From: Rhodoplanes serenus
GTDB lineage: Bacteria; Pseudomonadota; Alphaproteobacteria; Rhizobiales; Xanthobacteraceae
Length of the DNA: 64,000 nt
Direction of reading: 5' to 3'
Assembly (NCBI GenBank): GCA_945893145.1
Contig: CAMDDZ010000001.1
Coordinates: 1-64,000 of the forward strand
Shown: positions 1 through 8,838 of the stretch, piece after piece
Layout: each line of letters begins with the position of its first letter
Numbering within the stretch: the first letter of the stretch is position 1
The notes under the pieces: model-generated
Seen by the model: the letters and a program-made list of their open reading frames with translations, nothing else
Database searches by the model: none
What the model was told of the DNA's origin: nothing
Made by a program: the position numbers and the translations under genes

Positions 1-183
1 GGCCTCCAACCCAGCCAGCATCGTGAATCACAACCAAACCGATTTGGGAATCCCAATTCGATTCAATCCCAATGAATCTGACTCTAGCGCGTCGTGTGCA
101 CGGCGGCGAGGGCTTGGAAGCAAAAAAGCCATTGCGATGCCGTTTCGAAGGCTTAAGCCGAACAGATATTTAATGCGTCATCG
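1..183. other. Upstream non-coding stretch
   Basis: No convincing gene is visible here. A short open frame from 23 to 226 has composition unlike a protein and overlaps the next gene. The stretch is less GC-rich than the genes and may hold the promoter of the gene at 184, but no clear -35/-10 pair stands out. Confidence 0.4.
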
Positions 184-756
184 ATGGAACCGAATGGCAT
201 GCCAGCAAAACGCAAGCGGAGCTTGAAAAACAAGCCGAGCAGAAGCCGGAAGGCGAAGATCGTTGCCGTCAATGACAAAATGCAAAGGCGGTATCGCTAC
301 ACGCTCGTCGCGCCAGTTGGCCGAAACTTCGATCCAGAGTTCCGTCCGGATCTGACACCACCGCAGATGCTCGCGCTTGGCGTTTTTTGCGGCAAATACA
401 TGAACGACACCCGCAGGGAATTTCCCACGCGCTGGTTTGCGCGCGCCAAGCTGTCAGTCTTAGGCCGCGATTGCTCGCTCAACTATTTCGGCGTGGACGC
501 GAGCCAGCCGCTTTCGGTCTGGCGCAACAACGGCTGGATCCATCCCGACGATCCGCGCGGCTGGTTCCAATGGTACTGCCGCTATTACATGGGCCGCCGC
601 GTTCCCGAAGAGGATCGCCGCCAGATCAAACGCTGGAAGGCGATCCGGCGCCATGTCGCGCAATTGCGCCGCCACTGCGAGCCCGGCGACCCGCATTGCC
701 GCCCGCAGCAGCGCCAGGCGCTGCTGCACTGGGCCTACGACAGCCGGAAGATTTAA
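184..756 (+). CDS. Conserved hypothetical protein, basic, about 190 aa
   Basis: No function is recognised. The first 35 residues are very rich in Lys and Arg. The rest is a compact, Trp/Tyr/Arg-rich domain with motifs such as LGVFCGKYMND and GWFQWYCRYYMGRR, which look like a conserved alphaproteobacterial family of unknown role. There is no signal peptide or membrane segment, so it is probably cytoplasmic, and its charge would suit nucleic-acid binding (inference only). Translation could also begin at the ATG at 199, giving 185 aa; neither start has a strong ribosome binding site. The stop codon is followed directly by the first copy of a 71-bp tandem repeat. Confidence 0.7.
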   Translation: MEPNGMPAKRKRSLKNKPSRSRKAKIVAVNDKMQRRYRYTLVAPVGRNFDPEFRPDLTPPQMLALGVFCGKYMNDTRREFPTRWFARAKLSVLGRDCSLNYFGVDASQPLSVWRNNGWIHPDDPRGWFQWYCRYYMGRRVPEEDRRQIKRWKAIRRHVAQLRRHCEPGDPHCRPQQRQALLHWAYDSRKI

Positions 757-898
757 TTGCGCCGTGCCGCCGAGTGAGCGCCGCGTTGAATCGCGGCGCG
801 AACGAAGGTACCGACGCGGTAAAACTATTGCGCCGCGCCGCCGAGTGAGTGCCGCGTTGAATAGCAGCACAAGCGAAGGTACCGGCGCGGCAAAACTA
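757..898. repeat. 71-bp tandem duplication (two copies)
   Basis: Positions 757-827 and 828-898 are two directly adjacent 71-bp copies, each starting TTGCGCCG and ending GGTAAAACTA or GGCAAAACTA, with only a handful of mismatches. The first copy contains a perfect 6-bp hairpin, GCCGCG-TTGAAT-CGCGGC, which has decayed in the second. The array fills the gap between two convergent genes. Its last three bases form the stop codon of the minus-strand gene. It may act as a bidirectional terminator, but there is no T-tract. Confidence 0.9.
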
Positions 899-1657
899 AT
901 AGGGCCCAACCGGATCGAGGCCGTTCGCTTTGAACACCGCAACCGCCGCAGGCTTGGTCAGGAACTCCAGCAGCGCGCGGCCCGCAGCGGGCTCCTTGGC
1001 GGAGACGTTGACGCCTGCCGTGAACAGAACCCAGCTCTGCAGTTCGGTTGGAAGCCAGCCGAGCCATTCCACACCGGGAACACCTACGACCGGCGGCAGT
1101 CCGATCACCGCAAAATCCACCTCGCGCCGGGCGACCAATTGCGCGGCGCTGCCGGTCGCGCCGGATTTGATCTTGGGCTTCACCTGATCGGTGACGCCGA
1201 GACGATCGAGCAGCGTCAGGACGTAGCGGCCGCTGCTGCCTTCGCCGGAGGTTGCGATCGCCTTGGCGTTGAGCAGCATTCGTTTGAACGCATCGACCGT
1301 GCTGAAGTCCGGCTTCGGTGCGCCTTGCGGAATGGCGACGCCAACGCCGGTGCGGCCGAGCTCGGTGCGGCTGTCGGCCAGGACTTTGCCTTGCTTGATC
1401 AGAGCGGCGACGTCGTAGGACAGGATGATCACATCGAACGGTTCGCCGGCGTCGATTTTGCGGACCAGCTCCGGCGGCAGGCCATATTGCGTGATCAGCT
1501 TGTGTCCTGTCGCACGCTCGAATTGAGGTGCGATCTCATCGAAGGCGGCTCGCGCCGCGCCGGTGCAGAACACGCGGATATCGGCGGCTCGCGCCGCGTC
1601 CGTTGCCATCGACAGGATGGTCAGGCTCACAACCGCGAAGAAGGCGGACAGTCTCAT
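896..1657 (-). CDS. ModA/SBP_bac_11-type periplasmic solute-binding protein
   Basis: A 253-residue secreted binding protein of the molybdate/oxyanion-binding superfamily (the extracellular solute-binding fold that includes ModA). Residues 1-28 are a signal peptide ending AARA, and the mature part starts ADIRVFCTGAARAAF. The GEGSSGRYVL and GATGSAAQLVARREVDFAVIG segments are typical of the hinge and second lobe. The start was chosen at the ATG that gives a clean signal peptide; the frame stays open upstream over the next gene. No permease or ATPase is nearby, so it is an orphan, and its ligand cannot be stated. Its stop codon lies in the tandem repeat. Confidence 0.78.
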   Translation of the reverse strand: MRLSAFFAVVSLTILSMATDAARAADIRVFCTGAARAAFDEIAPQFERATGHKLITQYGLPPELVRKIDAGEPFDVIILSYDVAALIKQGKVLADSRTELGRTGVGVAIPQGAPKPDFSTVDAFKRMLLNAKAIATSGEGSSGRYVLTLLDRLGVTDQVKPKIKSGATGSAAQLVARREVDFAVIGLPPVVGVPGVEWLGWLPTELQSWVLFTAGVNVSAKEPAAGRALLEFLTKPAAVAVFKANGLDPVGPY

Positions 1658-1695
1658 GCTGATCACCCGTTCAGTCCGCCCTCCGGCCGCTGTGG

Positions 1696-1959
1696 TCAAC
1701 GCCGGTGCGCCGGCCTCGGCCGGATATACCGCCTGCATTCGGAGCTGAGCTGAAGCCGATTGCGAATGAGGCAGGCAACGATGGGCTGGACGTTCGGAAT
1801 ATAGTCGCCGCAGAGCCGCATGACGTCCGGCGTGCAGGCCTGTTCCGCCTCGGGGCTGCGCTGCGCTGATGCAGGCCCCCCGCCGAACAGCACAATGCCC
1901 GACAGGCAAACAACGGCAAATGACACCGACCGGTAGACCGCCGACCTACGACTTTTCAT
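1696..1959 (-). CDS. Small secreted cysteine-rich repeat protein (copy 2)
   Basis: An 87-residue protein with a signal peptide to about residue 34 (ending ASA-QR), followed by one Cys-rich unit: ACTPDVMRLCGDYI, a spacer, VACLIRNRLQLSSECRRYI. The C-x6-C and C-x11-C spacing resembles the cysteine-rich repeat found in many Rhizobiales exported proteins and in eukaryotic GLG1. Function is unknown. It is a paralogue of the next minus-strand gene and lies downstream of it, probably in one transcript. The ATG at 1959 is preferred over the upstream GTG codons because it gives the shorter, cleaner signal peptide. Confidence 0.7.
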   Translation of the reverse strand: MKSRRSAVYRSVSFAVVCLSGIVLFGGGPASAQRSPEAEQACTPDVMRLCGDYIPNVQPIVACLIRNRLQLSSECRRYIRPRPAHRR

Positions 1960-2037
1960 CACCACTCACCCCCAAACTCGCCACCACTCACTACCCTGAG
2001 AATACCTATTGTCACGCTTTGTGTGCCGCCGATCAAC

Positions 2038-2313
2038 CTATCGGTGGCCCTTACGCCGCGGCTGCATGAACTTGCCGCATTCTGGGCTCAACCGCGCCCG
2101 GTTCCGGAACAGGCATGCGGAGATCTTTTGTTTGTCAGGCGGATTGATGAACTGGCTGCACAAATTCATGACGTCGGGCGTGCAGGCGGTTTGCGCGTCC
2201 TGCGCAACCGCAGGGCTTGTACCCATGAGACTTGCGCCGATGATCGTGAGCGCAACGGCGCCCGCCAGGAGGCTGCCCCCAAGCGGCCGGGTGCGGCAAA
2301 ACATAAATTTCAT
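2038..2313 (-). CDS. Small secreted cysteine-rich repeat protein (copy 1)
   Basis: A 91-residue exported protein with a hydrophobic signal segment at about residues 12-35 (ending PAVAQ), then the Cys-rich unit ACTPDVMNLCSQFI, ISACLFRNRARLSPECGKFM, and a basic tail. Four cysteines have the same spacing as in the paralogue at 1696-1959, so two disulfides in the periplasm are likely. It starts only 6 nt after the stop of the M24 gene and is probably co-transcribed with it. The physiological role is not known for the family. Confidence 0.7.
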   Translation of the reverse strand: MKFMFCRTRPLGGSLLAGAVALTIIGASLMGTSPAVAQDAQTACTPDVMNLCSQFINPPDKQKISACLFRNRARLSPECGKFMQPRRKGHR

Positions 2314-2319
2314 TATCTT

Positions 2320-3624
2320 TTAGTACCTGTGGCTGATGGGAAGTGTTTCGGCCGGGAACAGCGAGATCACCCGGTGGCCCTTGTCGGTAACGACGACTTC
2401 CTCCTCGATGCGGGCCGCGGAGTAGCCGTCGGTCGCCGGGCAGTAGGTTTCGAGCGCAAACACCATGCCTTCCTTCAGCACAGTCGGGTGATCCATTGAA
2501 ATCACGCGGCTGATGATCGGCCGCTCGTGCAGGTTTAGCCCTAGGCCGTGGCCGAATTGCAGCCCAAATGCGGACAGCTCATCCGGGAACCCGAACTCCT
2601 CCGCCTTCGGCCACACGCTTGCGATCTTGTCGGTCGAAATGCCGGGCCGGATCAGGTCGATCGCCTTGTCGAGCCACTCGCGGCACGTTTTATAGGCGTC
2701 CTGCTGTGACGGCGTGGCGCGTCCGACGTTGAAGGTGCGGTAGTAGCAGGTGCGATAGCCCATGAACGATTGCAGGATGTCGAAGAACACCTGATCGCCG
2801 GGGCGGATCATGCGGTCGGTGAAGTTGTGCGGGTGTGGGTTGCAGCGCTCGCCCGAGATGGCGTTGACCGCCTCCACGTCGTCGGAGCCGTGGGTGTACA
2901 GGAACTTATTCACCTCGGCGACGATGTCGTTTTCGCGGACGCCCGGCTTGAGCTGCTCGTCGATCAGTTGATAGGCGCCGTCGACCATGGCGGCGGCGCG
3001 GTTGAGCAGCGCGATTTCGTCCGAAGACTTCACCTCGCGCGCCTCCAGCATCACCTGCTGGCCGTCCTTGACCTTGAGCCCGGCCTTCTCCAATTCGAAC
3101 ATCATCGGCGGTTCGACGATGTCGACGCCGATCGGCATCTTGGCGACGCCGGCAGCTTTGAGGATCGAGGCCATTTCCTCGGCGTGTTTCTTCATCAACC
3201 CGAACGCCGGATCGACGGTGCCGCGCAAGCCGACGAGGCCGGCCCTGCAGTTCTCGGGCTTGAGCCATGGCGAGTAGAGCCGGTGATGCACCGCGGCCGA
3301 TCCGAAGTCCCACAGGATCGGATCGCCGCCACGGACCAGCAGCACCCAGCGCGAGAGCTTGTCGCGGGCCCATTCGCCGATCTTGGTCGAGGTGACGTAG
3401 CGGACGTTGTTGTCGTCGAACAGCAGCAACGCGCCGAGATCGGAGGCTTCCAGCGCCTGCTGGGCGCGGCCGAGCCGGTAGCGATGCATGCGGCGATAGT
3501 CGACGCGCTCTTCGAAATCGACGCCCATGGTGCCGAGCACCGGAAGATGGCGGCCCCAGTTGTAGCGCGGGTTGATGTCCTCGGCCGTGATCTTGACCGG
3601 ATCGCGCCTGGTGATGTCGTCCAT
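2320..3624 (-). CDS. M24 (creatinase/Xaa-Pro aminopeptidase-fold) protein with an altered metal site
   Basis: A 434-residue protein: an N-terminal creatinase-like domain (about 40-190) and a C-terminal pita-bread domain (about 200-430). Family members are dinuclear-metal peptidases, creatinases or the DMSP lyase DddP. By alignment to the D-x10-D pattern, the ligands here are D282, then Cys293 where the second Asp is expected (YRTCYYRTF), H359 (FGHGLGL), E392 (ALETYC) and E407 (ARIEEE). Four of five ligands are kept. The start ATG follows a GGAGG. There is no signal peptide, so it is cytoplasmic. It follows two TctC genes and a MetE-like gene on the same strand, suggesting a small organic nitrogen or sulfur substrate (inference). 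Its substrate is unknown. Confidence 0.85.
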   Translation of the reverse strand: MDDITRRDPVKITAEDINPRYNWGRHLPVLGTMGVDFEERVDYRRMHRYRLGRAQQALEASDLGALLLFDDNNVRYVTSTKIGEWARDKLSRWVLLVRGGDPILWDFGSAAVHHRLYSPWLKPENCRAGLVGLRGTVDPAFGLMKKHAEEMASILKAAGVAKMPIGVDIVEPPMMFELEKAGLKVKDGQQVMLEAREVKSSDEIALLNRAAAMVDGAYQLIDEQLKPGVRENDIVAEVNKFLYTHGSDDVEAVNAISGERCNPHPHNFTDRMIRPGDQVFFDILQSFMGYRTCYYRTFNVGRATPSQQDAYKTCREWLDKAIDLIRPGISTDKIASVWPKAEEFGFPDELSAFGLQFGHGLGLNLHERPIISRVISMDHPTVLKEGMVFALETYCPATDGYSAARIEEEVVVTDKGHRVISLFPAETLPISHRY

Positions 3625-3697
3625 GGGGTTCCTCCGTATTCGTGGGGCCGTCGGGGCCGGTGGCGTGAGCGCCTTATAGCACGAGGCGTCCCCGGGT

Positions 3698-3728
3698 CGT
3701 CATGTCCGGCGTGCGGCCCGCCATGACG
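3698..3728. repeat. Intergenic palindrome
   Basis: CGTCATG at 3698-3704 pairs with CATGACG at 3722-3728, with a GC-rich inner stem between them. It lies between a tctC gene and the M24 gene on the same strand and could form a hairpin in the transcript. It resembles short dispersed palindromes common in Rhizobiales, which would need a genome-wide search to confirm. Confidence 0.5.
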
Positions 3729-3749
3729 GAAAATCGCGCCGTTTTTTTA

Positions 3750-4745
3750 CTATTCCGGCTTGATGCCGGCGGCTTTGACCACATCCGGCCACCGCTTCAG
3801 CTCGCCCTTGATGAAGGCATCGAACTGCTGCGGCGTGCCGCCGACGATATCGGCGGCCTGCGCTTGCACAATCGCGGTGCGCACCGCCGGCACCTGAAGG
3901 GCCTGGCCGAAGATGCCGTTGATACGCGCGACCAGCGCAGGATCCATGCCGGCCGGCCCAACGATGCCGTGCCAAACCTTGACGTCGAAGCCGGGAATGG
4001 TCCGGCCGACCGGGGGCGTGTCCGGCAATTGCGGCATCGGCTGCATCGAGATGCCGGCGAGGGCGCGAACCTTGCCCTCCTTGATCTGGCCGAGGGCGGT
4101 CGAGACCGTGATGATCGCAGTGTCGGCTTCGTTCTTCAAAAGCGACGTCAGCATTTCGGCGCCCGAACGATAGACGACGTTGACCTGATCGATCCCGGCC
4201 TGGCTGTTAAGATAGGCCATATAGAGATGCGTCCAGTTGCCGACGCCCGCCGAGGCGTAGTTGAACTTGGCCGGCTGCTGCTTTGCGGCGGCCAGGAAAT
4301 CAGCGAGCGTCATGTAGGGCAACGTCGGGCGGATCAGCACAACCGCCGGCAGGTTGGCGGCGTGGATGATGGGCGTAAACGCGGTGTGCGGGTCATAAGG
4401 CAGCTTGGCCGTTAACGTGTGGGACACCGCGTTAGGGCCGACTTCGGCGAGGAACAGCGTGTAGCCGTCCGGCTTCTCGCGCGTCACCGCGGCCGCCGCC
4501 AGCGTGCCGCCGGCGCCGGGCCGGTTCTCCACGATCAGCGGCTGTCCGTTGGCGAACTGCGAAAAGCCGTTTGCGAGGTTGCGCGACAGCGTATCAGCCG
4601 CACCGCCCGCGCCGACCGGCACGATCAGCCGAACCGGCCGGTCCGGCCATGACGCGGCGGATTGGGCGAAGGCCGGCGACGCGGCGATAGCAGCAACCGT
4701 AACGGCAGCGATCGCGGCGCCGCGCACGAGATTCACGAATGGCAT
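3750..4745 (-). CDS. TctC/Bug-family periplasmic binding protein
   Basis: A 331-residue tripartite tricarboxylate transporter receptor protein. A signal peptide covers residues 1-28 (ending SPAFAQ). The mature protein has the family signature WPDRPVRLIVPVGAGGAADT at its start, PDGYT near residue 95, and YASAGVGNWTHL at the ligand-contact loop. The family binds carboxylates with two water-mediated contacts; the actual ligand is unknown. Start chosen at MPFVNL, which follows a GGGGGAC; an in-frame ATG 30 nt upstream is less likely. It lies 22 nt after another tctC gene with no TctA/TctB membrane genes near. Confidence 0.92.
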   Translation of the reverse strand: MPFVNLVRGAAIAAVTVAAIAASPAFAQSAASWPDRPVRLIVPVGAGGAADTLSRNLANGFSQFANGQPLIVENRPGAGGTLAAAAVTREKPDGYTLFLAEVGPNAVSHTLTAKLPYDPHTAFTPIIHAANLPAVVLIRPTLPYMTLADFLAAAKQQPAKFNYASAGVGNWTHLYMAYLNSQAGIDQVNVVYRSGAEMLTSLLKNEADTAIITVSTALGQIKEGKVRALAGISMQPMPQLPDTPPVGRTIPGFDVKVWHGIVGPAGMDPALVARINGIFGQALQVPAVRTAIVQAQAADIVGGTPQQFDAFIKGELKRWPDVVKAAGIKPE

Positions 4746-4767
4746 GGACGTCCCCCGGATTTTCAAC

Positions 4768-5775
4768 TCACTCAAGCTTGATGTTCGCCGCTTTCACCAC
4801 CTTCGTCCACTTCTCGATCTCGGCACGCAAGAAGGCTTCAGATTCCGCGGGCGTCATCGACATGGTCTGGGTGCCGAGTTTCTCCCAATAGGCCTTCGTT
4901 TCGGGCTTGGCGACCAGCGCCCTGATCTCGGTGTTGAGCAAATCGATGATCGGCTTCGGCGTTCCGACCGGCACCATGATGCCGAACCAGCCGGTGTGCT
5001 CATAACCCGGCACGCCAGCCTCCGAAACCGTCGGCACGTCCGGCAGCGCGCTGGAACGCTTCGCGCCGGTCACGCCCAGTGCGCGGACCTGTCCAGCGAG
5101 CACATTCGGGGCCACCGACGGAACCTCGTCGAACATCATGTCGACGTGTCCGCCGATGATGTCGTTGCGCGCTTGGGTCGAGCCCTTATAGGCGACGTGA
5201 AGGATGTTGGTGCCGGTCATTAGCTTGAACAGCTCGCCGCCCAGATGCTTGTTGGAGCCTGGACCGGACGACGCGAAGGTCAATGCCCCCGGCTTGGCTT
5301 TGGCGAGCGCGATAAATTCCGCGACGGTCTTTGCCGCCACCTTGGGGTTCACCACCATGACGGCGTCGGTGGAGAAGGCGATCGACACCGTCGTAAAGTC
5401 GCGCATCAACACGTAAGGCCTGTTGGTGCTCAGGATTTCCAGGTTGACGTGGGGCGATGCCACCACCAGCAACGTGTAGCCGTCCGGCGCTGCCTTTGCG
5501 GCCTCCGCGGTGCCGATGATGCCGGACGCGCCGGGCCGGTTCTCGATGAAGAACGATTGCTTGAATCGTTCACCCAGTTGCAGTGCGAGCCAGCGCCCCA
5601 CGATGTCGGCCGGACCGCCGGCACCGAGCGGCACAATCATGCGGACCTGGCGCTCCGGCCACTGCCCGGGCTGAGCCGAGGCGGGCGCGGCGGTAATCGT
5701 GGCGAGCGCAATGGTGGCAAGCACAAGCGGGGCTAGTCCCAGGCCAGGGCCTGGCGCAAAGCGAGTGAACGGCAT
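4768..5775 (-). CDS. TctC/Bug-family periplasmic binding protein
   Basis: A 335-residue TctC-type receptor with signal peptide (residues 1-34, ending PASAQP), the QWPERQVRMIVPLGAGGPAD entry motif, PDGYT, and the FASSGPGSNKHLGGELFK loop. It is the first of two adjacent tctC genes and lies 57 nt after a MetE-like gene, so the three are probably one transcript. Their pairing suggests two related ligands or divergent specialisation. The start at MPFTRF is preceded by a GGAG. An ATG 33 nt upstream would add an unlikely hydrophilic leader. Confidence 0.92.
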   Translation of the reverse strand: MPFTRFAPGPGLGLAPLVLATIALATITAAPASAQPGQWPERQVRMIVPLGAGGPADIVGRWLALQLGERFKQSFFIENRPGASGIIGTAEAAKAAPDGYTLLVVASPHVNLEILSTNRPYVLMRDFTTVSIAFSTDAVMVVNPKVAAKTVAEFIALAKAKPGALTFASSGPGSNKHLGGELFKLMTGTNILHVAYKGSTQARNDIIGGHVDMMFDEVPSVAPNVLAGQVRALGVTGAKRSSALPDVPTVSEAGVPGYEHTGWFGIMVPVGTPKPIIDLLNTEIRALVAKPETKAYWEKLGTQTMSMTPAESEAFLRAEIEKWTKVVKAANIKLE

Positions 5776-5832
5776 GGCGGCTGTCTCCGGCGGATCGTGT
5801 TCGGGCAATGTCGCAGATTTCGAACCGCGACT

Positions 5833-7005
5833 CTACGCGACCTTTTTGCCCCACAGCCGCTGCGACGCAATATTGGCGCCCTGGCGGATCGCTTTCAGCT
5901 TGAGCCAGACCACCGGCTCGATCACCCATTCGCGCTTGGTGAAGGTGCCGAAGCCGCAGTCGGTTGAGGCGATCACCCGCTCACGGTCGCCAACGGCGGT
6001 CACCGCTTCCTCGATGCGGCGCGCCACCACCTCGGGGTGCTCGACGAAGTTCGATGTGGTTTCGACCACGCCGGGAATCAGCAGCATGTGCGACGGCAGC
6101 TTGTGCTTCTTCAGCGCGGTGTATTCGTGGGCGTGGCGCGGATTGGAGAATTCAATCGACAGCGCGCCGACATTCGCCGTGTACAGCGCGGGCAGGATCG
6201 TCTCCAGCGGAACGTCGTGGATGTGCGGGCCTTCCCAGTTGCCGTAGCAGACGTGCAGGCGCACGCGGTCGCGCGGGATGCCCTCGATGCCCTTGTTGAT
6301 CGCGGCGACGTGTCGCTCGCAGCGTTTGACGAATTCCGAGTCGGACAGATCGCGGTACATCATGGTGCGATCCATCGCGAGGTCGGGCGCGTCGATCTGC
6401 AGGATCAGCCCTGCCTTGTGGATCGCCTGGTACTCCTTACTCATCTCGCGCGCGATGGCGTCGAGATAGGCGTCGTGCGATTCGTAGTAGGCGTTCAGCA
6501 TCGTGGTCGAGATGATGCCCGGCGAGGCCGCCGTCATGAACCGTTCGGAGAACGCGCCGAGTTCGTCGGCGATCTTATTGAAGCCCTGGGTCTCGTCGGT
6601 GATCGGCTTGAGGTCGCGATACTTGATGTCGGCCTGGGCCTCAGGCGCGCCTTGCTGACTTTTGGTCGGGTTGGGGAAGCGGCGCATCAGATAGGCCAGC
6701 AGCTCCGGGAATTCCTCGAACTCCTTGCCGCGGCGGCGCTTCGACACGCCGGCGAAACCCGACACGCGTTGCGGCACGTAGGTCTGGAAGCCGATGCGTC
6801 GTTGCTCGCCGTCGTTGCCGACGTCGATGCCGGCGTCCATCTGCGCCTGGACCACGTGGCGCACCGCCTTGTCCATCTCGTCGGCCAGCACCTTCGGGTC
6901 GTAGTTTTTGTTTTCCTCCTGCGCCATCAGCAGATCGGAGAGCCTCTCGTTGCGCGGCAGGCTGCCGACGTGGGTGGTAAGGATGCGGTCGCGGCTGAAG
7001 ATCAT
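5833..7005 (-). CDS. Cobalamin-independent methionine synthase (MetE) C-terminal-domain family protein
   Basis: A 390-residue cytoplasmic TIM-barrel protein related to the catalytic half of MetE and to epoxyalkane:CoM transferase. It starts TTHVGSLPR, the usual N-terminus of this family. Predicted zinc ligands are the HVC motif (LHVCYGNWEG) and the Cys of STDCGFGT. It lacks the N-terminal half of true MetE (about 750 aa), so it is not a housekeeping methionine synthase. It likely moves a methyl or alkyl group to or from a thiol, or degrades a methylated compound (inference). It heads the minus-strand group with two tctC genes and M24, and is divergent from the benzoate-CoA ligase gene. Confidence 0.85.
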   Translation of the reverse strand: MIFSRDRILTTHVGSLPRNERLSDLLMAQEENKNYDPKVLADEMDKAVRHVVQAQMDAGIDVGNDGEQRRIGFQTYVPQRVSGFAGVSKRRRGKEFEEFPELLAYLMRRFPNPTKSQQGAPEAQADIKYRDLKPITDETQGFNKIADELGAFSERFMTAASPGIISTTMLNAYYESHDAYLDAIAREMSKEYQAIHKAGLILQIDAPDLAMDRTMMYRDLSDSEFVKRCERHVAAINKGIEGIPRDRVRLHVCYGNWEGPHIHDVPLETILPALYTANVGALSIEFSNPRHAHEYTALKKHKLPSHMLLIPGVVETTSNFVEHPEVVARRIEEAVTAVGDRERVIASTDCGFGTFTKREWVIEPVVWLKLKAIRQGANIASQRLWGKKVA

Positions 7006-7023
7006 GAAGACAACTCCGGCGGC

Positions 7024-7059
7024 TTGCGGCTGATGTTGCGGCTAATGTTGCGGCTCTTG
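7024..7059. repeat. Three tandem 12-bp repeats in a divergent promoter region
   Basis: TTGCGGCTGATG (7024-7035), TTGCGGCTAATG (7036-7047) and TTGCGGCTCTTG (7048-7059) follow one another without a gap, between the divergent MetE-like and benzoate-CoA ligase genes. A regularly phased array like this may be an operator for a regulator of either gene, or simple slippage. Confidence 0.6.
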
Positions 7060-7067
7060 GGGCCTGC

Positions 7068-7092
7068 TTGCATAATAGTTCATCTTATCGAG
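7068..7092 (+). promoter_or_regulatory. Possible BoxR-type site upstream of benzoate-CoA ligase
   Basis: An AT-rich stretch starting TTGCATAATAGTTCAT at 7068 stands out from the surrounding GC-rich DNA. It shares TTGCAT and a similar AT-rich run with the promoter of boxR at 16098. It may carry the -35 region or an operator of the ligase gene. Assignment rests on two examples only. Confidence 0.3.
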
Positions 7093-7101
7093 GGGATGCG
7101 A

Positions 7102-8712
<1,611 letters not shown>

Positions 8713-8752
8713 AGTCGGATCAGAACTCGGATCAGACTTCAGCGTCTTGTTT

Positions 8753-8800
8753 GAGCGTGATCTTTTCCGAATCCCGTTTCCCCTGTTCGGGGTCATGCTC
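8753..8800. repeat. Rhizobiales GAGC-type intergenic palindrome (degenerate)
   Basis: GAGCGTGATCTTTTCCG at the left and GGGGTCATGCTC at the right form an imperfect hairpin between the ligase and binding-protein genes. It matches the pattern of the element at 47986-48032, a palindrome widespread in Bradyrhizobium-like genomes. It could also attenuate readthrough from the ligase gene. Confidence 0.6.
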
Positions 8801-8838
8801 TAGAGTCACCGCCAATCACCCACTGGGAGGTTTAATCC

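Noticed and set aside
23..226. Short plus-strand open frame at the left edge
   Set aside because: No ribosome site, low-complexity composition and overlap with the better-supported gene at 184.
7024..7059. CRISPR-like array
   Set aside because: The 12-bp units are contiguous with no spacers, and no cas gene is present.
6037..7101. Upstream in-frame extension of the benzoate-CoA ligase frame
   Set aside because: It overlaps the MetE-like gene on the other strand, and the ligase family begins at about residue 1 of the ATG at 7102, which has its own GAGGGG site.
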